A stretch of 64,000 nt of DNA from GCA-003244245 sp963823755 (GCA_963823755.1 CAWGMP010000023.1:124001-188000); one strand, 5' to 3'; shown: positions 27,680 to 38,038, counted from the first letter of the stretch. Numbers and translations: made by a program. The notes: a model not told the origin generated them from the letters alone.

Positions 27680-28085
27680 TGACTTAAGGAGTAGGGTGGG
27701 AAGTTGGCGCGGTAGTCGTCGACTCCGTTTCCAGCTTCCCCCGTCAAACCGTGCATGTGGTTCTCTCACACACGGCTTTCCGACATCGTTCACCGTCAAG
27801 CATGCGCAGTCCGGTAATAGCGAACTGTTCCGCCGAGTCGGTGTATGCCAAGAGATCGGACCCAGGAGTAGGTGAAGCGTCTCTTCCAGTTCCGACCTCG
27901 GCGTCCTTCCTTGTTGCTGGCGAGGATGGCTAGTCGTTGGTGAACATAGCTGTCGATGGCGGCGAACTTCCGGGCGGAGTTACCCCACCGGAAGTGGTTG
28001 CCCCAGCCCCGAAGTACCGGGTTGAGGTCTGCCACCACCGCGCTGACGGGTCTGCTCACCTGATTTCGTCCTGTTGCGACCTTGA
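27680..28085 (-). mobile_element. Group II intron, 3' fragment (maturase C-terminus and domain V)
   Basis: The minus strand from about 28085 to 27796 encodes the end of an intron reverse transcriptase: KIKVATGRNQVSRPVSAVV, ADLNPVLRGWGNHFRWGNSA, RKFAAIDSYVHQRLAIL and LGIHRLGGTVRYY, i.e. the maturase domain. Immediately after the stop, the RNA domain V (27744-27780, AAGCCGTG ... CACGGTTTGA with a GAGA-type loop) and a domain VI-like stem follow, ending near 27680. The intron's 5' part and polymerase domain are gone, cut where the IS1634-type transposase begins. Confidence 0.85.
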
Positions 28086-29446
28086 TCTTACTTCGGATCA
28101 GGGCCTTACTGCGATCGGACGGCCATTTCTGGACGCGAGCACCGATGAAGTGTATGCGGCGATGGATTGGTTGCTGGGCCGCCAGGATTGTATTGAGGCC
28201 GTGTTGGCGAAGCGACATCTTCAGCCGGGTGGGATGGCGATGTTCGATCTGTCGTCATCGTGGGTGGAGGGTCATCGCTGTGAGCTGGCCGCTTTCGGGT
28301 ATTCCCGCGATCGCAAGCGCGGCAGCAAGCAAGTCGAGTACGGGCTACTCACTGATCGGGTCGGACGCCCGGTCGGGATCCGGGTGTTCCCTGGCAACAC
28401 GTCGGATACAACATCGTTCACCGAAGCTGTGACGATGGTGCGCGATAAGTTCGGTCTGGACCGGCTCACGATGGTCGATGATCGCGGGATGATCACCTCG
28501 GCGCGGATCAAGGAGCTGCGCCAGCTGCCGGGCATGGACTGGACCATTGCGTTGCGTGCGCCCGCGATCGCGGCGCTGGCCGGCGATGACGGGCCGTTGC
28601 AGATGTCGTTGTTCGACACCCAGGACTTCGCTGAGATCGTTCATCCCGATTATCCGGGGGAACGGCTGATCTGTTGTCGAAATCCTGCACTGGCTGAAGC
28701 GCGCGCCCGGAAACGTGAAACGCTGCTGGTTGCCACGGACAAGGAGCTCAACAAGATTGCCGACCGGGTATCGTCGGGGAAGCTGTCCGGGAAAGACGCC
28801 ATCGGTGTCGCAGTCGGTAAGGTCATCAACAAGTACAAGGGGGGTAAACATGTCACGCTCGACATCGGCGACACCGAGTTCGGTTCGGTCGCGACGAAGA
28901 GAAGATTCAAGCCGAGTCAGCACTGGACGGAATCTATGTGATCCGGACCGGCCTCGACGCCCACACCCTGGACGGGCCTGACGTCGTCGCCGCCGCGTAC
29001 AAAAGCCTCGCCTATGTCGAACGTGACTTCCGCATCATCAAAGTCGACGACCTCGACCTACGGCCCATCTATCACTACCTGAGCGATCAGGTCCGCGCTC
29101 ACATCCTCTTGTGCATGCTCGCCGCCTACATCGTGTGGCACCTGCGCGAGAAACTGGCGTCGCTCACCTTCACCGATGAACACATCCCCCGGCGATCTGA
29201 CCCAGTGACCCCTGCCCAGCGCTCGAATACCGCCAAGAGCAAAGATGCAAGAAAACACATCCCGGACCCCGAGGTCTGCCGGTGCGCAGCTTCCAGGATC
29301 TACTTGCCCACCTAGGAACCCTGAACCGGGAAATCATCAACTTCGCCGGCCAGCGCATTGAGAAGCTCACCACCCCAACACCCACACAACGCCGCGTCTT
29401 CGAGTTGATCGGCTCGCCTATCCCGCTCACCCTGTCTACGAAGTAG
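28082..29446 (+). mobile_element. IS1634-type (IS4-like DDE) transposase, truncated and frameshifted
   Basis: The readable protein begins inside the transposase (GLTAIGRPFLDASTDEVYAA, MDWLLGRQDCIEAVLAKRHL). It shows the first catalytic Asp in MAMFDLSSSWVEG, the second in LTMVDDRGMITS and the Glu in LAYVERDFRIIK. The frame changes near 28890 (expected GRDEEKIQAESALDGIYVI) and again near 29285, before SFQDLLAHLGTLNREIINFA and the final IPLTLSTK stop at 29444-29446. The N-terminal region is replaced by the group II intron relic. Non-functional. Confidence 0.85.
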
Positions 29447-29522
29447 ACACTAACAACCACTGCTCCCAGCGGAAGCTCCCTGCTCAACGGGCATCTACTC
29501 CATCAAGATCAAGTAAGTTCGG

Positions 29523-29581
29523 CTTAGCGAGAGATCGGGGCGTCGAGCGGGAGCCGCCGGATGGTGGGGTCGTAGGGGTCA
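29523..29581. repeat. 59-bp direct repeat, right copy (matches 23971-24029)
   Basis: This is the natural 3' end of the WD40 gene, including its stop codon. The second copy, 5.5 kb to the left in the same orientation, differs in one base. Confidence 0.95.
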
Positions 29582-32500
29582 AGCTCGCCAGGCGCGAAGC
29601 GGCACAGCTTGATCACCCACCAGAGGGAACGGCCTGGGTCGCCATCGAACTTGTAGGAGCCATTGGGCAGGAGTACCGCGTAGCCCCCCGCGTCGAGCGC
29701 AAGCAGCGTGGCCCGCCACCCGCCTGTGCTGGGGTCCCACAGCCGGGCGGTGCCGTCGGCGGAGGCGGTGGCCAGCAGGGAACCATCCGGAGAAAACGCC
29801 ACCCCGAACACCGACCAAGTGTGGCCTTCCAGGGTGCTGCGGTGCTGACCGGTGCTGGGATCCCACAGCCGGGCGGTGCGATCGGCGGAGGCGGTGGCCA
29901 GCAGGGAACCATCCGGAGAAAACGCCACCCCCCGCACCCAGCGGTGTGGCCTTCCAGGGTGCTGCGGCGCTGACCGGTGCTGGGATCCCACAGCCGGGCG
30001 GTGCGATCGGCGGAGGCGGTGGCCAGCAGGGAACCATCCGGAGAAAACGCCACCCCCCGCACCCAGTCAGTGTGGCCTTCCAGGGTGCTGCGGTGCTGAC
30101 CGGTGCTGGGATCCCACAGCCGGGCGGTGCGATCGGCGGAGGCGGTGGCCAGCAGGGAACCATCCGGAGAAAACGCCACCCCCCGCACCCAGTCAGTGTG
30201 GCCTTCCAGGGTGCTGCGGTGCTGACCGGTGCTGGGATCCCACAGCCGGGCGGTGCCGTCGGCGGAGGCGGTGGCCAGCAGGGAACCATCCGGAGAAAAC
30301 GCCACCCCGAACACCCAGTCAGTGTGGCCTTCCAGGGTGCTGCGGTGCTGACCGGTGCTGGGATCCCACAGCCGGGCGGTGCGATCGTCGGAGGCGGTGG
30401 CCAGCAGGGAACCATCCGGAGAAAACGCCACCCCCCGCACCCAGCTGGTGTGGCCTTCCAGGGTGCTGCGGTGCTGACCGGTGCTGGGATCCCACAGCCG
30501 GGCGGTGCGATCGGCGGAGGCGGTGGCCAGCAGGGAACCATCCGGAGAAAACGCCACCCCGAACACCGAGGCGGTGTGGCCGCTGAGGACGCGCAACGTC
30601 TGGCGGCTGGCCCGATCGACGATCTCGACACCAAGTCCGCGTGATACGGCGATCAGGGTCCCGTCGAGTGAGAATGCCACACAACTGACGCTTCCGGCGG
30701 GGGCGATCGTGACGTCGGCCGGATCCCGTCCGGCGATGGCGGCCACGGCAAGTTCCGGGGCGTGGGTCAGGCTGTCCAGCCCGGACACACCGAGCAGAGC
30801 CGCGCGGTTCCACCGGCTGCCCGCGACCCGGGCCGCGGTGAGAGACCCGCCGACCAGCCGGGCGCCGGTCAAGTCGGCGTCACGCAGATCCGCACCCGCC
30901 AAGTTGGTTCCGGCCAGCCGCATCCCTCGCATGTCCGCACCTTGCAGGTCCGCGTCCTGAAGATCCCGGTTCGTGAAGTCCTGGCCGCGCAGGTCGACCC
31001 CGGCCAGCACCTGGTGTTCTCCGGGACCGAGCCGTTGGCTGACGGCCAGTGCGTTCTGTTTCGCCACCTGGGAGGCGGCCGGGTTGGCCAGCACGTCGGC
31101 CGCCCAGCGGCGGGCCACCTCATACCCGGCAAGGTCACAGAGAAAGTCCCGCATGAGCACGGACATCGTCCTGGTCAGCAGGGCGCCGGCCACGTCCCCG
31201 CTCCGGAGCTTCTCGGCTGCGGAGTTGGCCACCAGCCACTCCATCACGGACTGGTGGACGAACGTGAACTCCTCCTCAGGGGTGCGCACCAGCAGCGTGC
31301 CGGACCCGACCGTGTGGACTGCCTGGTCAAGGGTGTACCCGCGCTCGGTGAGCCGGGTCAGCGTGCCGGACACCTCGGCGGTGAGCTCGGCCACCGGGAT
31401 CGTCAGGGCCGTGGTCGCCCACAACCGCAGGGCCAGCGCGGTGCAGGCGGCTAACCGTTCCTGATCGTCCAAGAACCGCAGGCCACCCCGATGCTGGTGC
31501 CGGCCCGCCTCCCGGAGCAACCAGAAATCGACCAGTTCCCGGTAGAGCTCAGCCGCGCTGACCTGCCCGTGCTCGGCTTGGACAGCGCGCAGCCGTTGCT
31601 CGTCGAGGTCGGCGATGAACGACAGCATCCGCGGATTGCGGGACAGCCCAAGCAGGTCGTGCACATCGTCGAGCAACGCGAAACGGTATCGGGCGCGCTG
31701 GACGTCCCCACCGTAATGCTGAGCCAGGAACTGCAGGATCTGTTTCTCGGTGAAGTCCTCCAACACAGCCACCCGGCTGGCAGGAAGGGCAGCGACCTGA
31801 TCACCCAGTGCGGTGCGGATCTGGGCCGTGGAGCGGAAATGCTGGCTGCGGCTGGTGAGCACCAGCTTGGCGTTATCGGTGACCGCGCGTAGCAGGGTGG
31901 TCAGGTAGTCGGCGGCGTTGTCGAAGCCGACCCGCAGTTCCAGCTCGTCGAATCCGTCGAACAGCAGCGCGAGCCGTCCCCTGCGGATCATGTACCGCAG
32001 CTTCGTGAGGTCGAAGGCGTCCACGTTCTGCCGGACGAGATGCTGCGCGAGCAGCTCGTCCAGGGAGGGTGCCTTCTCCAGGCTCCGCAGCTCCACCAGC
32101 ACCGGCAGCAGGCCGGGTAGGTGCTGGGGCAGGGCGCGGGCCAGCTCGCGGAGCAGGAAGGTCTTACCCCGCCCGAAGTCGCCGAGCAGCATGACGAACC
32201 GGGCGCTGGCCGTGCCCAACCACTGGATGACCTGCCCCAGCAGGTCATCACACGCGATGGCATCCGGACCGTCGTCGAGGAGCCGGTACCGCTGGGGCAC
32301 GTACAGCTGCGCCGGGTAGATCGGGTCGGTGGCAAGCCGCTCGGTCTGGCTCGCCACCAGCGGCCGCAGGTCGACCAGCCCCTGGTAGTCGACGAAACTG
32401 CGCAGCCGCACCCCGTAGCGCCGGGCCTCGGTCAGCAATCTTTCGGTGGCGGGGTGCCCGCTGTACACCAGTTCCGACCGCACCGAGGGATCGGCCGAGG

Positions 32501-33778
32501 CGAACCGACCGTGCACTCGCCGCACGAAGGACTTCAGGTGCTCGCCGGTGACCTCGCCGTCCACCACCCCCACGGGCCACTGCTCCGCTCCCCCGTCTGG
32601 CACCGGATGGGACACCCGCAGGTAGCCAGCCTCCGGCCGCGGGGTCACCGTGGCGCCTGGGTGGCTGACCAGGGTCGCCTCCAGCACCCGGTCGAAGAAC
32701 TCGTCCCCCGGTGCGGACCCCTCACGTCGCGAGCCAGGGCCGCGGTCGGTGTCCCGATGTGGATCGTCGGCCAGTTGGTCACTGGTGAACGTCGCGTGGA
32801 CGTCCGGCAGCCGATGTGATTCATGATGGTGCCAGTCCGAGCCGTTGGTGCTGACCCGGGTGTCACCGATCCAGCGGCGCTGGCCGACCGCGTACTGGCG
32901 GGCGTGCCGGGTCACCCCGCTGGGACGCACAGTGAGCAGCTGGTACTGGTTGGGGACCTCTCGCGGCCGGGCCTCGGCGGTGACCGCAGCGCTACCGGTG
33001 GACAACGCCAGCAGCCCCGAGGACAGCCGGTGTAGCCGCCCGTCGTGGGTGTGCCCGTGCAGCAGCAGGTTCACCAGCCGGGGCTGCCCGAGCAACCGGT
33101 CGAGGTCCTCGGCGTCCCGCAGGTTCTCGTCGTCGTTGACCGCGCCGCGCACCACATTGTGGTGCACCGCCGCCAGCCGCAGCCAACCCCGATCCCGGTA
33201 TCCGGCCAACCGATCGGCGAACCAGCGCAGCTGGTGTTCCCCCACCGAGCCGTAGTGGTCAGCGTCGCGGTGGCTCTCGGCCATGGTGGAGTTCAGCCCG
33301 GCCACGACCACCGCCAGATCGGGCATCTCGAACAGCGTCCACGGATCGTCCGGGGTGAAGCTCATCCCCGCCACTCCCTGGTAGAACTGCTCGAACGCGG
33401 CGGCGAAATGCCTCCATTTCGGCCAGTATGGCGCCACCGCGTCGCACTCGTCCGCCTGTTGATCCTGAAAGTAGGTTGCGCAGGCGTGCCGGTTGACGTC
33501 GTGGTTGCCGGGCACGATGGCCACGTGCCGCCGGGGCAGCTCCACCGCCTCGGTCAGCGCGGTCAAGAACTGCACCACCTGGTCGAGCTCGCTGGGCAGG
33601 CCCATTCCGCCAGATCGCCGGTGACCACCATCAAATCCGGACGCAGCCCAAGATCTGCGGCGAGGGCGTCCAGATCGTCGTGTAACCGCCGGAACAGGGT
33701 GTCATGGGCCCGGTCGGCCGGGGTCAGGCCATTGCCACCGAAAAGGTGGTTGCGACCGAACTGCGGAATCCGACACAT
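29524..33778 (-). CDS. Metallophosphoesterase-NACHT NTPase-pentapeptide-WD40 protein (STAND-type), frame interrupted
   Basis: From N to C: a calcineurin-like phosphoesterase starting in the protease ORF (ILHVSD, frame change near 33770; VVTGDLAE, change near 33600; then PGNHDVNRH, AVHHNVV, LLHGHTHDGRL). A sensor-like region follows (LVYSGHPATERLL, SFVDYQGLVDLRP), then a NACHT NTPase (Walker A LLGDFGRGKTFLL, Walker B RLALLFDGFDEL, LTSRSQHF), pentapeptide repeats (GQDFTNRDLQDADLQGADM) and at least seven WD40 repeats. One base is missing in a late repeat (about 29945); the frame ending at 29524 then gives DPYDPTIRRLPLDAPI. STAND proteins oligomerise on ligand binding to activate an effector; an anti-phage role is inferred from architecture. 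The three interruptions look like single-base indels. Confidence 0.85.
29745..30590 (-). repeat. Tandem 126-bp repeats encoding nearly identical WD40 blades
   Basis: Each unit encodes 42 residues around GVAFSPDGSLLATASA and RTARLWDPSTGQHRSTLEGH. Units are almost identical at DNA level. Differences cluster at a few codons: the residues after GHT (AS, SW, DW, WS), V-R-G versus V-F-G, and A-D-R, D-D-R or A-D-G. About seven units lie in tandem. Confidence 0.92.
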
Positions 33779-34526
33779 GCAGGATCGTCAACTCGCTGAC
33801 CCCGCCTCCAGCCCGCTCGCGGACCCGGGCCTGCCGGGCATCGAGAACCTCCGGCCAGGCCAGCCGCAACCGGTCGGCAGTGATCGCGTAGCTGTCCCGG
33901 TCCCCGGAGGCAGCGGGTGGCGTGGCGGTCAGCAGACCCACCACCCGGCTGGTGACCCGGTCATACACCGGGCTGCCACTGAACCCCGGCTGGATCCGCA
34001 GCGCGCTGTCGGCGGTGGAATCCAGCTGGAGGTGACGGCCCCCGACCTGGCCGCGCACGGTGGCCTCCACCCAGGCGCCGTGCGGGCGCGGCGGGGTGCC
34101 TGGGTAGCTGAACACGTCCACCACCTGGCCTGGTGCGGGTGGGTTGGCGGCCAGCCGGGCGGGGGTGGCGCCGGCGGGGAGCTCGGTACCGGTCAAAACG
34201 AGCCCGGCGATGTCATCGCCGATGGCTCCGGTGCGCGGCGGGGGCCACCAGCGCTGTACCAGTGCGCGCTGCGGCGGACCGTCGTCGACCGCGAACGCCA
34301 CGGTGACCTCGCCTGCTGGCCGGTCCTGGGTTGCGCGGTCCCGGCCGAGCGCGACGTTGACCACATGCGCGCAGGTCAGGATCTCCTGCGGGCCGACGAG
34401 CACACCTACCCCAGCGGTGCGTCCGGCCGCGTCCAGCACGCGAACGGCGAGCCCGCTGTCCAGCCGGTCAGTCACCGTCGGCCACCGAACCGGGCACCTC
34501 GATCGGATACACCCGCACTCCCTCAC
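33702..34526 (-). CDS. Trypsin-like serine protease, N-terminal module of the NACHT-WD40 system
   Basis: The 274-residue frame begins with a trypsin-like domain with a full catalytic triad: His in ILTCAHVVNVAL, Asp in GAIGDDIAGLVL, Ser in PGFSGSPVYD. No signal peptide is visible, so it acts inside the cell. The last residues (SELTILHVSDS) are the first strand of the metallophosphoesterase; restoring one base near 33770 would continue into QFGRNHLFGGNGLTPADRAH. Protease, phosphoesterase and NACHT-WD40 parts are therefore probably one polypeptide of about 1,670 residues. GTG at 34475 is an alternative start. In related conflict proteins the trypsin domain is the effector (inference). Confidence 0.8.
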   Translation of the reverse strand: MRECGCIRSRCPVRWPTVTDRLDSGLAVRVLDAAGRTAGVGVLVGPQEILTCAHVVNVALGRDRATQDRPAGEVTVAFAVDDGPPQRALVQRWWPPPRTGAIGDDIAGLVLTGTELPAGATPARLAANPPAPGQVVDVFSYPGTPPRPHGAWVEATVRGQVGGRHLQLDSTADSALRIQPGFSGSPVYDRVTSRVVGLLTATPPAASGDRDSYAITADRLRLAWPEVLDARQARVRERAGGGVSELTILHVSDSAVRSQPPFRWQWPDPGRPGP

Positions 34527-34586
34527 GGCTCACAGACCTGATGGGAAGTGCCACTGTATGCCGCCGATCACGCGGGTACGTGTCGC

Positions 34587-35012
34587 TCACTCGCCGGGGG
34601 AGCCGCGGAATCGTTTCACATCACTGCGGCGTCGCTTGTCGGCGAGCCGGCGCTCGCGGGCGCCTCGGGACGGCCGAGTCGGCCGACGGGTGGGTGGATC
34701 GGGGGCCAGCGCGGCACGCAGCATCGCGGCGAGCCGGATCCGGGCGGTTTCCCGGTTGCGCAGCTGGGAGCGGTACTCGGAAGCCACCACGGTCAGCACC
34801 CCGGCGACCAGCCGGCTGGACAGCCGCTCCAGCACGCGGTCCCGTTGGGCTGGTGTGAACGCCGCGCTGGCCGTCACGTCGAAGACCAGCTCGACGCGCG
34901 AATCGGTGGTGTTGACACCCTGGCCGCCCGGCCCACTCGACCGGGAGAAACGCCACCGCAGCTCGGCCTCCGGAATCGAGACCGAACCACCCACCGCCAG
35001 CCCGCCAGTCAC
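34587..35012 (-). CDS. arfB: Peptidyl-tRNA hydrolase ArfB (ribosome rescue)
   Basis: 141 residues with the release-factor catalytic motif in SRSSGPGGQGVNTTDSRVEL (GGQ) and a basic C-terminal tail (RRLADKRRRSDVKRFRG) that enters the empty mRNA channel. ArfB hydrolyses peptidyl-tRNA on ribosomes stalled at the end of broken mRNA. Size, GGQ placement and tail are standard. It lies directly downstream of acs in the same direction. Confidence 0.9.
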   Translation of the reverse strand: MTGGLAVGGSVSIPEAELRWRFSRSSGPGGQGVNTTDSRVELVFDVTASAAFTPAQRDRVLERLSSRLVAGVLTVVASEYRSQLRNRETARIRLAAMLRAALAPDPPTRRPTRPSRGARERRLADKRRRSDVKRFRGSPGE

Positions 35013-35061
35013 ACATCCAGCATGCCTGACACCGCGATTCGACTCCGAATGGTCATCCGGC

Positions 35062-37038
35062 CTACTCCCCGGGGCCGGACTGCATGCCGGCGGAGATCAG
35101 GTCCATCACCGAGGAGTCGGCCAGGGTGGTGACGTCGCCGATCTCGCGGTGCTCGGCGACGTCGCGGAGCAGCCTGCGCATGATCTTGCCGGATCGAGTT
35201 TTCGGGAGGTCGGCGACGACCATGATCTGCCGGGGTTTGGCGATGGCGCCGATCTGGGTGGCCACGTGGTTGCGCAACGTCTTGATCGCCTCTTCGCCCC
35301 GGGCCTCGTTCTCGGCCACGTGGCCGCGCAGGATCACGAATGCGACGATGCCCTGCCCGGTGAGCGGATCGGGGGCGCCGACCACGGCGGCCTCAGCCAC
35401 CGTCGGATGCGACACCAGCGCAGACTCCACCTCGGTGGTGGAGATCCGGTGCCCGGAGATGTTCATCACGTCGTCTACCCGGCCCAGCAGCCAGATCGCG
35501 CCGTCCTCGTCGTACTTGGCGCCGTCCCCGGCGAAGTAATAGCCCTGCTCGGCGAAGCGCGACCAGTACGTCTCCCGGTATCGCTCGTCATCACCCCAGA
35601 TGGTGCGCAACATGCCGGGCCACGGCTGGTCCAACGCAAGGTAGCCGCCCTGGCCGCGGTCGACCGGGTTACCGGACCCGTCGACCACGGTGGCACTGAT
35701 GCCAGGCAGTGGGCGCATGGCCGATCCAGGTTTGGTGGCGGTGACGCCGGGCAACGGCGAGATCATGATCGCGCCGGTCTCGGTCTGCCACCAGGTATCC
35801 ACGATCGGGCAGCGATCCCCGCCGATGTGCTCGCGGTACCACATCCAGGCCTCGGGGTTGATCGGCTCCCCGACGCTGCCCAGCAGGCGCAACGACGACA
35901 GGTCGAACTTCGCCGGGATCTGCGCCCCCCACTTCATGAAGGTACGGATCAGGGTCGGTGCGGTGTAGTAGGTCGTGACGCCGTAGCGCTGCACGATCTC
36001 CCAGTGCCGACCCTCATGGGGAGTGTTCGGGGTGCCCTCGTACATGACCGACGTCGCGCGGTTGGCCAGCGGTCCGTACACGATGTAGCTGTGCCCGGTG
36101 ACCCAACCGATGTCGGCGGTGCACCAGTAGACGTCCTGGCCGGCCTTGTGGTCGAACGCCACGTGGTGGGTGTAGGCACAGTGGGTGAGGTAGCCGCCGG
36201 AGGTGTGCAGGATGCCTTTGGGCTTTCCCGTGGTGCCTGAGGTGTAGAGGATGAACAGCGGGTGCTCACTGTCGAACGCCTCGGGGGTGTGCTGGTCGGA
36301 CTGGTGATCCACCAGCTCGTGCCACCACAGGTCGCGGCCCTCGGTCCAGTCGACGTCGATCTCGGTGCGCTGGACCACAAGGACGTGGTTCACCGTCGAG
36401 GTACCCGTGAGCGCCTCGTCGGCGTTGGCCTTCAGCGGGGCCGCTTTGCCCCGCCGGTACTGACCGTCTGCGGTGATCACCAGTTTGGCCTGGGCGTCGT
36501 CGACGCGCTGGCGCAGCGACTCGGCGGAGAAACCCCCGAACACCACGCTGTGCGGCATGCCCAGCCGGGCGCAGGCGAGCATGGCGAAGACCGCTTCGGG
36601 GATCATCGGGAGCTGGATGGCCACCCGGTCGCCGGTCTCCAAGCCCAGCGACAGCAGGGCGTTGGCGGTCTTGGCGACCTCCCGCTGCAGGTCGGCGTAG
36701 GTGATGGTGCGGGTGTCGCCCGACTCGCCCTCCCAGTGGAAGGCGATCTGATCGCCGTGGCCGTCCTCGACGTGGCGGTCGACGCAGTTGTAGGCGACGT
36801 TGAGCTTGCCGCCGACGAACCACTTCGCGAACGGAGGCTCAGACCAGTCGAGGACCTGCTCGAAGTCGGTATGCCAGTGCAGCCGGTGAGCCTGCTGGGC
36901 CCAGAAAGCATCTCGGTCGACGTCTGCTTGGTCGTAGAGCGCGGCGGTGGCGTTCGCCTGCGCGGCGAACTCCTCGCTCGGGGGAAACGTCCGGCTCTCG
37001 GTGAGCAGGTTGTCCAGTCGTTGGCTCGAGTCACCCAT
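35062..37038 (-). CDS. acs: Acetyl-CoA synthetase (AMP-forming)
   Basis: Start at ATG 37038 behind GAGGAGG; upstream in-frame codons are rejected for lack of a site and of similarity. The 658-residue enzyme carries the AMP-binding motif YTSGTTGKPKGI, the WWQTETGAIMISPLPG motif, the hinge GRVDDVMNISGHRISTTEVE and the C-terminal acetylatable lysine in TRSGKIMRRLLRD. It activates acetate to acetyl-CoA through acetyl-AMP. Full length and intact. Its location near ephE and the tad locus is shared with M. tuberculosis Rv3667. Confidence 0.95.
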   Translation of the reverse strand: MGDSSQRLDNLLTESRTFPPSEEFAAQANATAALYDQADVDRDAFWAQQAHRLHWHTDFEQVLDWSEPPFAKWFVGGKLNVAYNCVDRHVEDGHGDQIAFHWEGESGDTRTITYADLQREVAKTANALLSLGLETGDRVAIQLPMIPEAVFAMLACARLGMPHSVVFGGFSAESLRQRVDDAQAKLVITADGQYRRGKAAPLKANADEALTGTSTVNHVLVVQRTEIDVDWTEGRDLWWHELVDHQSDQHTPEAFDSEHPLFILYTSGTTGKPKGILHTSGGYLTHCAYTHHVAFDHKAGQDVYWCTADIGWVTGHSYIVYGPLANRATSVMYEGTPNTPHEGRHWEIVQRYGVTTYYTAPTLIRTFMKWGAQIPAKFDLSSLRLLGSVGEPINPEAWMWYREHIGGDRCPIVDTWWQTETGAIMISPLPGVTATKPGSAMRPLPGISATVVDGSGNPVDRGQGGYLALDQPWPGMLRTIWGDDERYRETYWSRFAEQGYYFAGDGAKYDEDGAIWLLGRVDDVMNISGHRISTTEVESALVSHPTVAEAAVVGAPDPLTGQGIVAFVILRGHVAENEARGEEAIKTLRNHVATQIGAIAKPRQIMVVADLPKTRSGKIMRRLLRDVAEHREIGDVTTLADSSVMDLISAGMQSGPGE

Positions 37039-37600
37039 CGCGGGGGACCTCCTCGTCGTGTTCATCACAGTTGCGCTGGTTGACGGTAATGGCCGTGCCA
37101 CCCCAGGGCTACCGTTTTGTCGAGACGGTGGCGTTGTCGAGACGGTGGCGGCGTCACCTCTCGTCATCGACCCGGCGCAGGATCGCGGCGAACTCGCGGT
37201 CCAGGTTTTCGACCAACGCGTGGATCATCGTCACCACCGGGCAGTGCCAGGCCGACGGGCAGGTCCGGCAGTTACCACTGGGTGTGATCTTACGCGCGAT
37301 GAGCAACCACCGGACCCGACGAGCAGGGCGGGGAGTCTATCAAGACATCTTCGGACCGAGATTGTCGACGGCGCAACCCGGCAACCTGACCGAGCGGAAC
37401 GACGTCGGGACAAGGTGGGCCGATCTGGCCCGGGTGCCGGCGCAACCGGTTCCCTGCTCGCGACGCACGCAGAGGTCTTCACTGTTGCCGGAGAGCTCTT
37501 CACCTCCCCTCGCGTAGCGATCTTCTTTTCCGTCGTGCTCGTCCCCTTCGGTGGCGGTGCGCCGCCCGCTTCCCATGCGGATCTCCCTCGTGAACACCGA
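37039..37600. other. Region without a supported gene upstream of acs
   Basis: Several frames overlap here (such as 37340-37597 on -), but composition is not coding-like and no domain is seen. A short tandem repeat TTGTCGAGACGGTGGCG occurs about twice near 37117-37150. The acs promoter presumably lies within the first 150 bases. Confidence 0.5.
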
Positions 37601-38038
37601 TCAGCTGCCCGAGGTCAGCGCTTCAGCTGGATCGGCATAGGCCTTCATGCGCACGACCAGACCGTCTCGCACGGTGAACACGTCTGCGACCGTCACGTCG
37701 TGAGCAGTGCCGTCGATCAGCCGACCGGAGACGTGATGGACGATCACGATGTCGTCGCCTCGGCGGTGCGGAGTCGGCTCCGAGACAAGCTCAGCCCACC
37801 GGGCTCGAGAGCTACCGAGGTAGTCGGCCACGGCGTCAGGCCCCTGCCGCCGACCGCCGTAGGGGAACTCCTCTGGCTCGATCCACTCGACGTCCGGATG
37901 CAAGGGCACCACCGCCTGCTCGATATCGCCGCGCGCGAACGCCTCATAGGACTTCAGCACCAGGACCACATCCGGGTCCAGCCCCCTGTCGTGGATCCGC
38001 TCACCGCTGCACCTCCGACTCTGCGATGAGCCGAACAT
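37601..38038 (-). CDS. NTF2-like (SnoaL/nuclear transport factor 2 fold) protein
   Basis: 145 residues. The pattern LKSYEAFARGDIEQAVVPLH with PDVEWIEPEEFPYGGRRQG and later VADVFTVRDGLVVRMKAYAD is typical of SnoaL-like proteins, which form small cone-shaped pockets used as isomerases, hydrolases or binding proteins. The specific role is unknown. The true start may be about 20 codons inside the frame, just before LDPDVVLVLK. Confidence 0.75.
   Translation of the reverse strand: MFGSSQSRRCSGERIHDRGLDPDVVLVLKSYEAFARGDIEQAVVPLHPDVEWIEPEEFPYGGRRQGPDAVADYLGSSRARWAELVSEPTPHRRGDDIVIVHHVSGRLIDGTAHDVTVADVFTVRDGLVVRMKAYADPAEALTSGS

Noticed and set aside
29745..30590. Regular repeats considered as CRISPR array
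   Set aside because: The units are 126 bp, contiguous and in frame, encoding WD40 blades; there are no spacers.
34621..35016. ORF overlapping arfB in another frame
   Set aside because: Shadow of the GGQ-containing arfB frame.
37231..37597. Two overlapping minus-strand ORFs between acs and the NTF2-like gene
   Set aside because: No ribosome site, no domain, composition not coding-like; reported only as a gene-free stretch.
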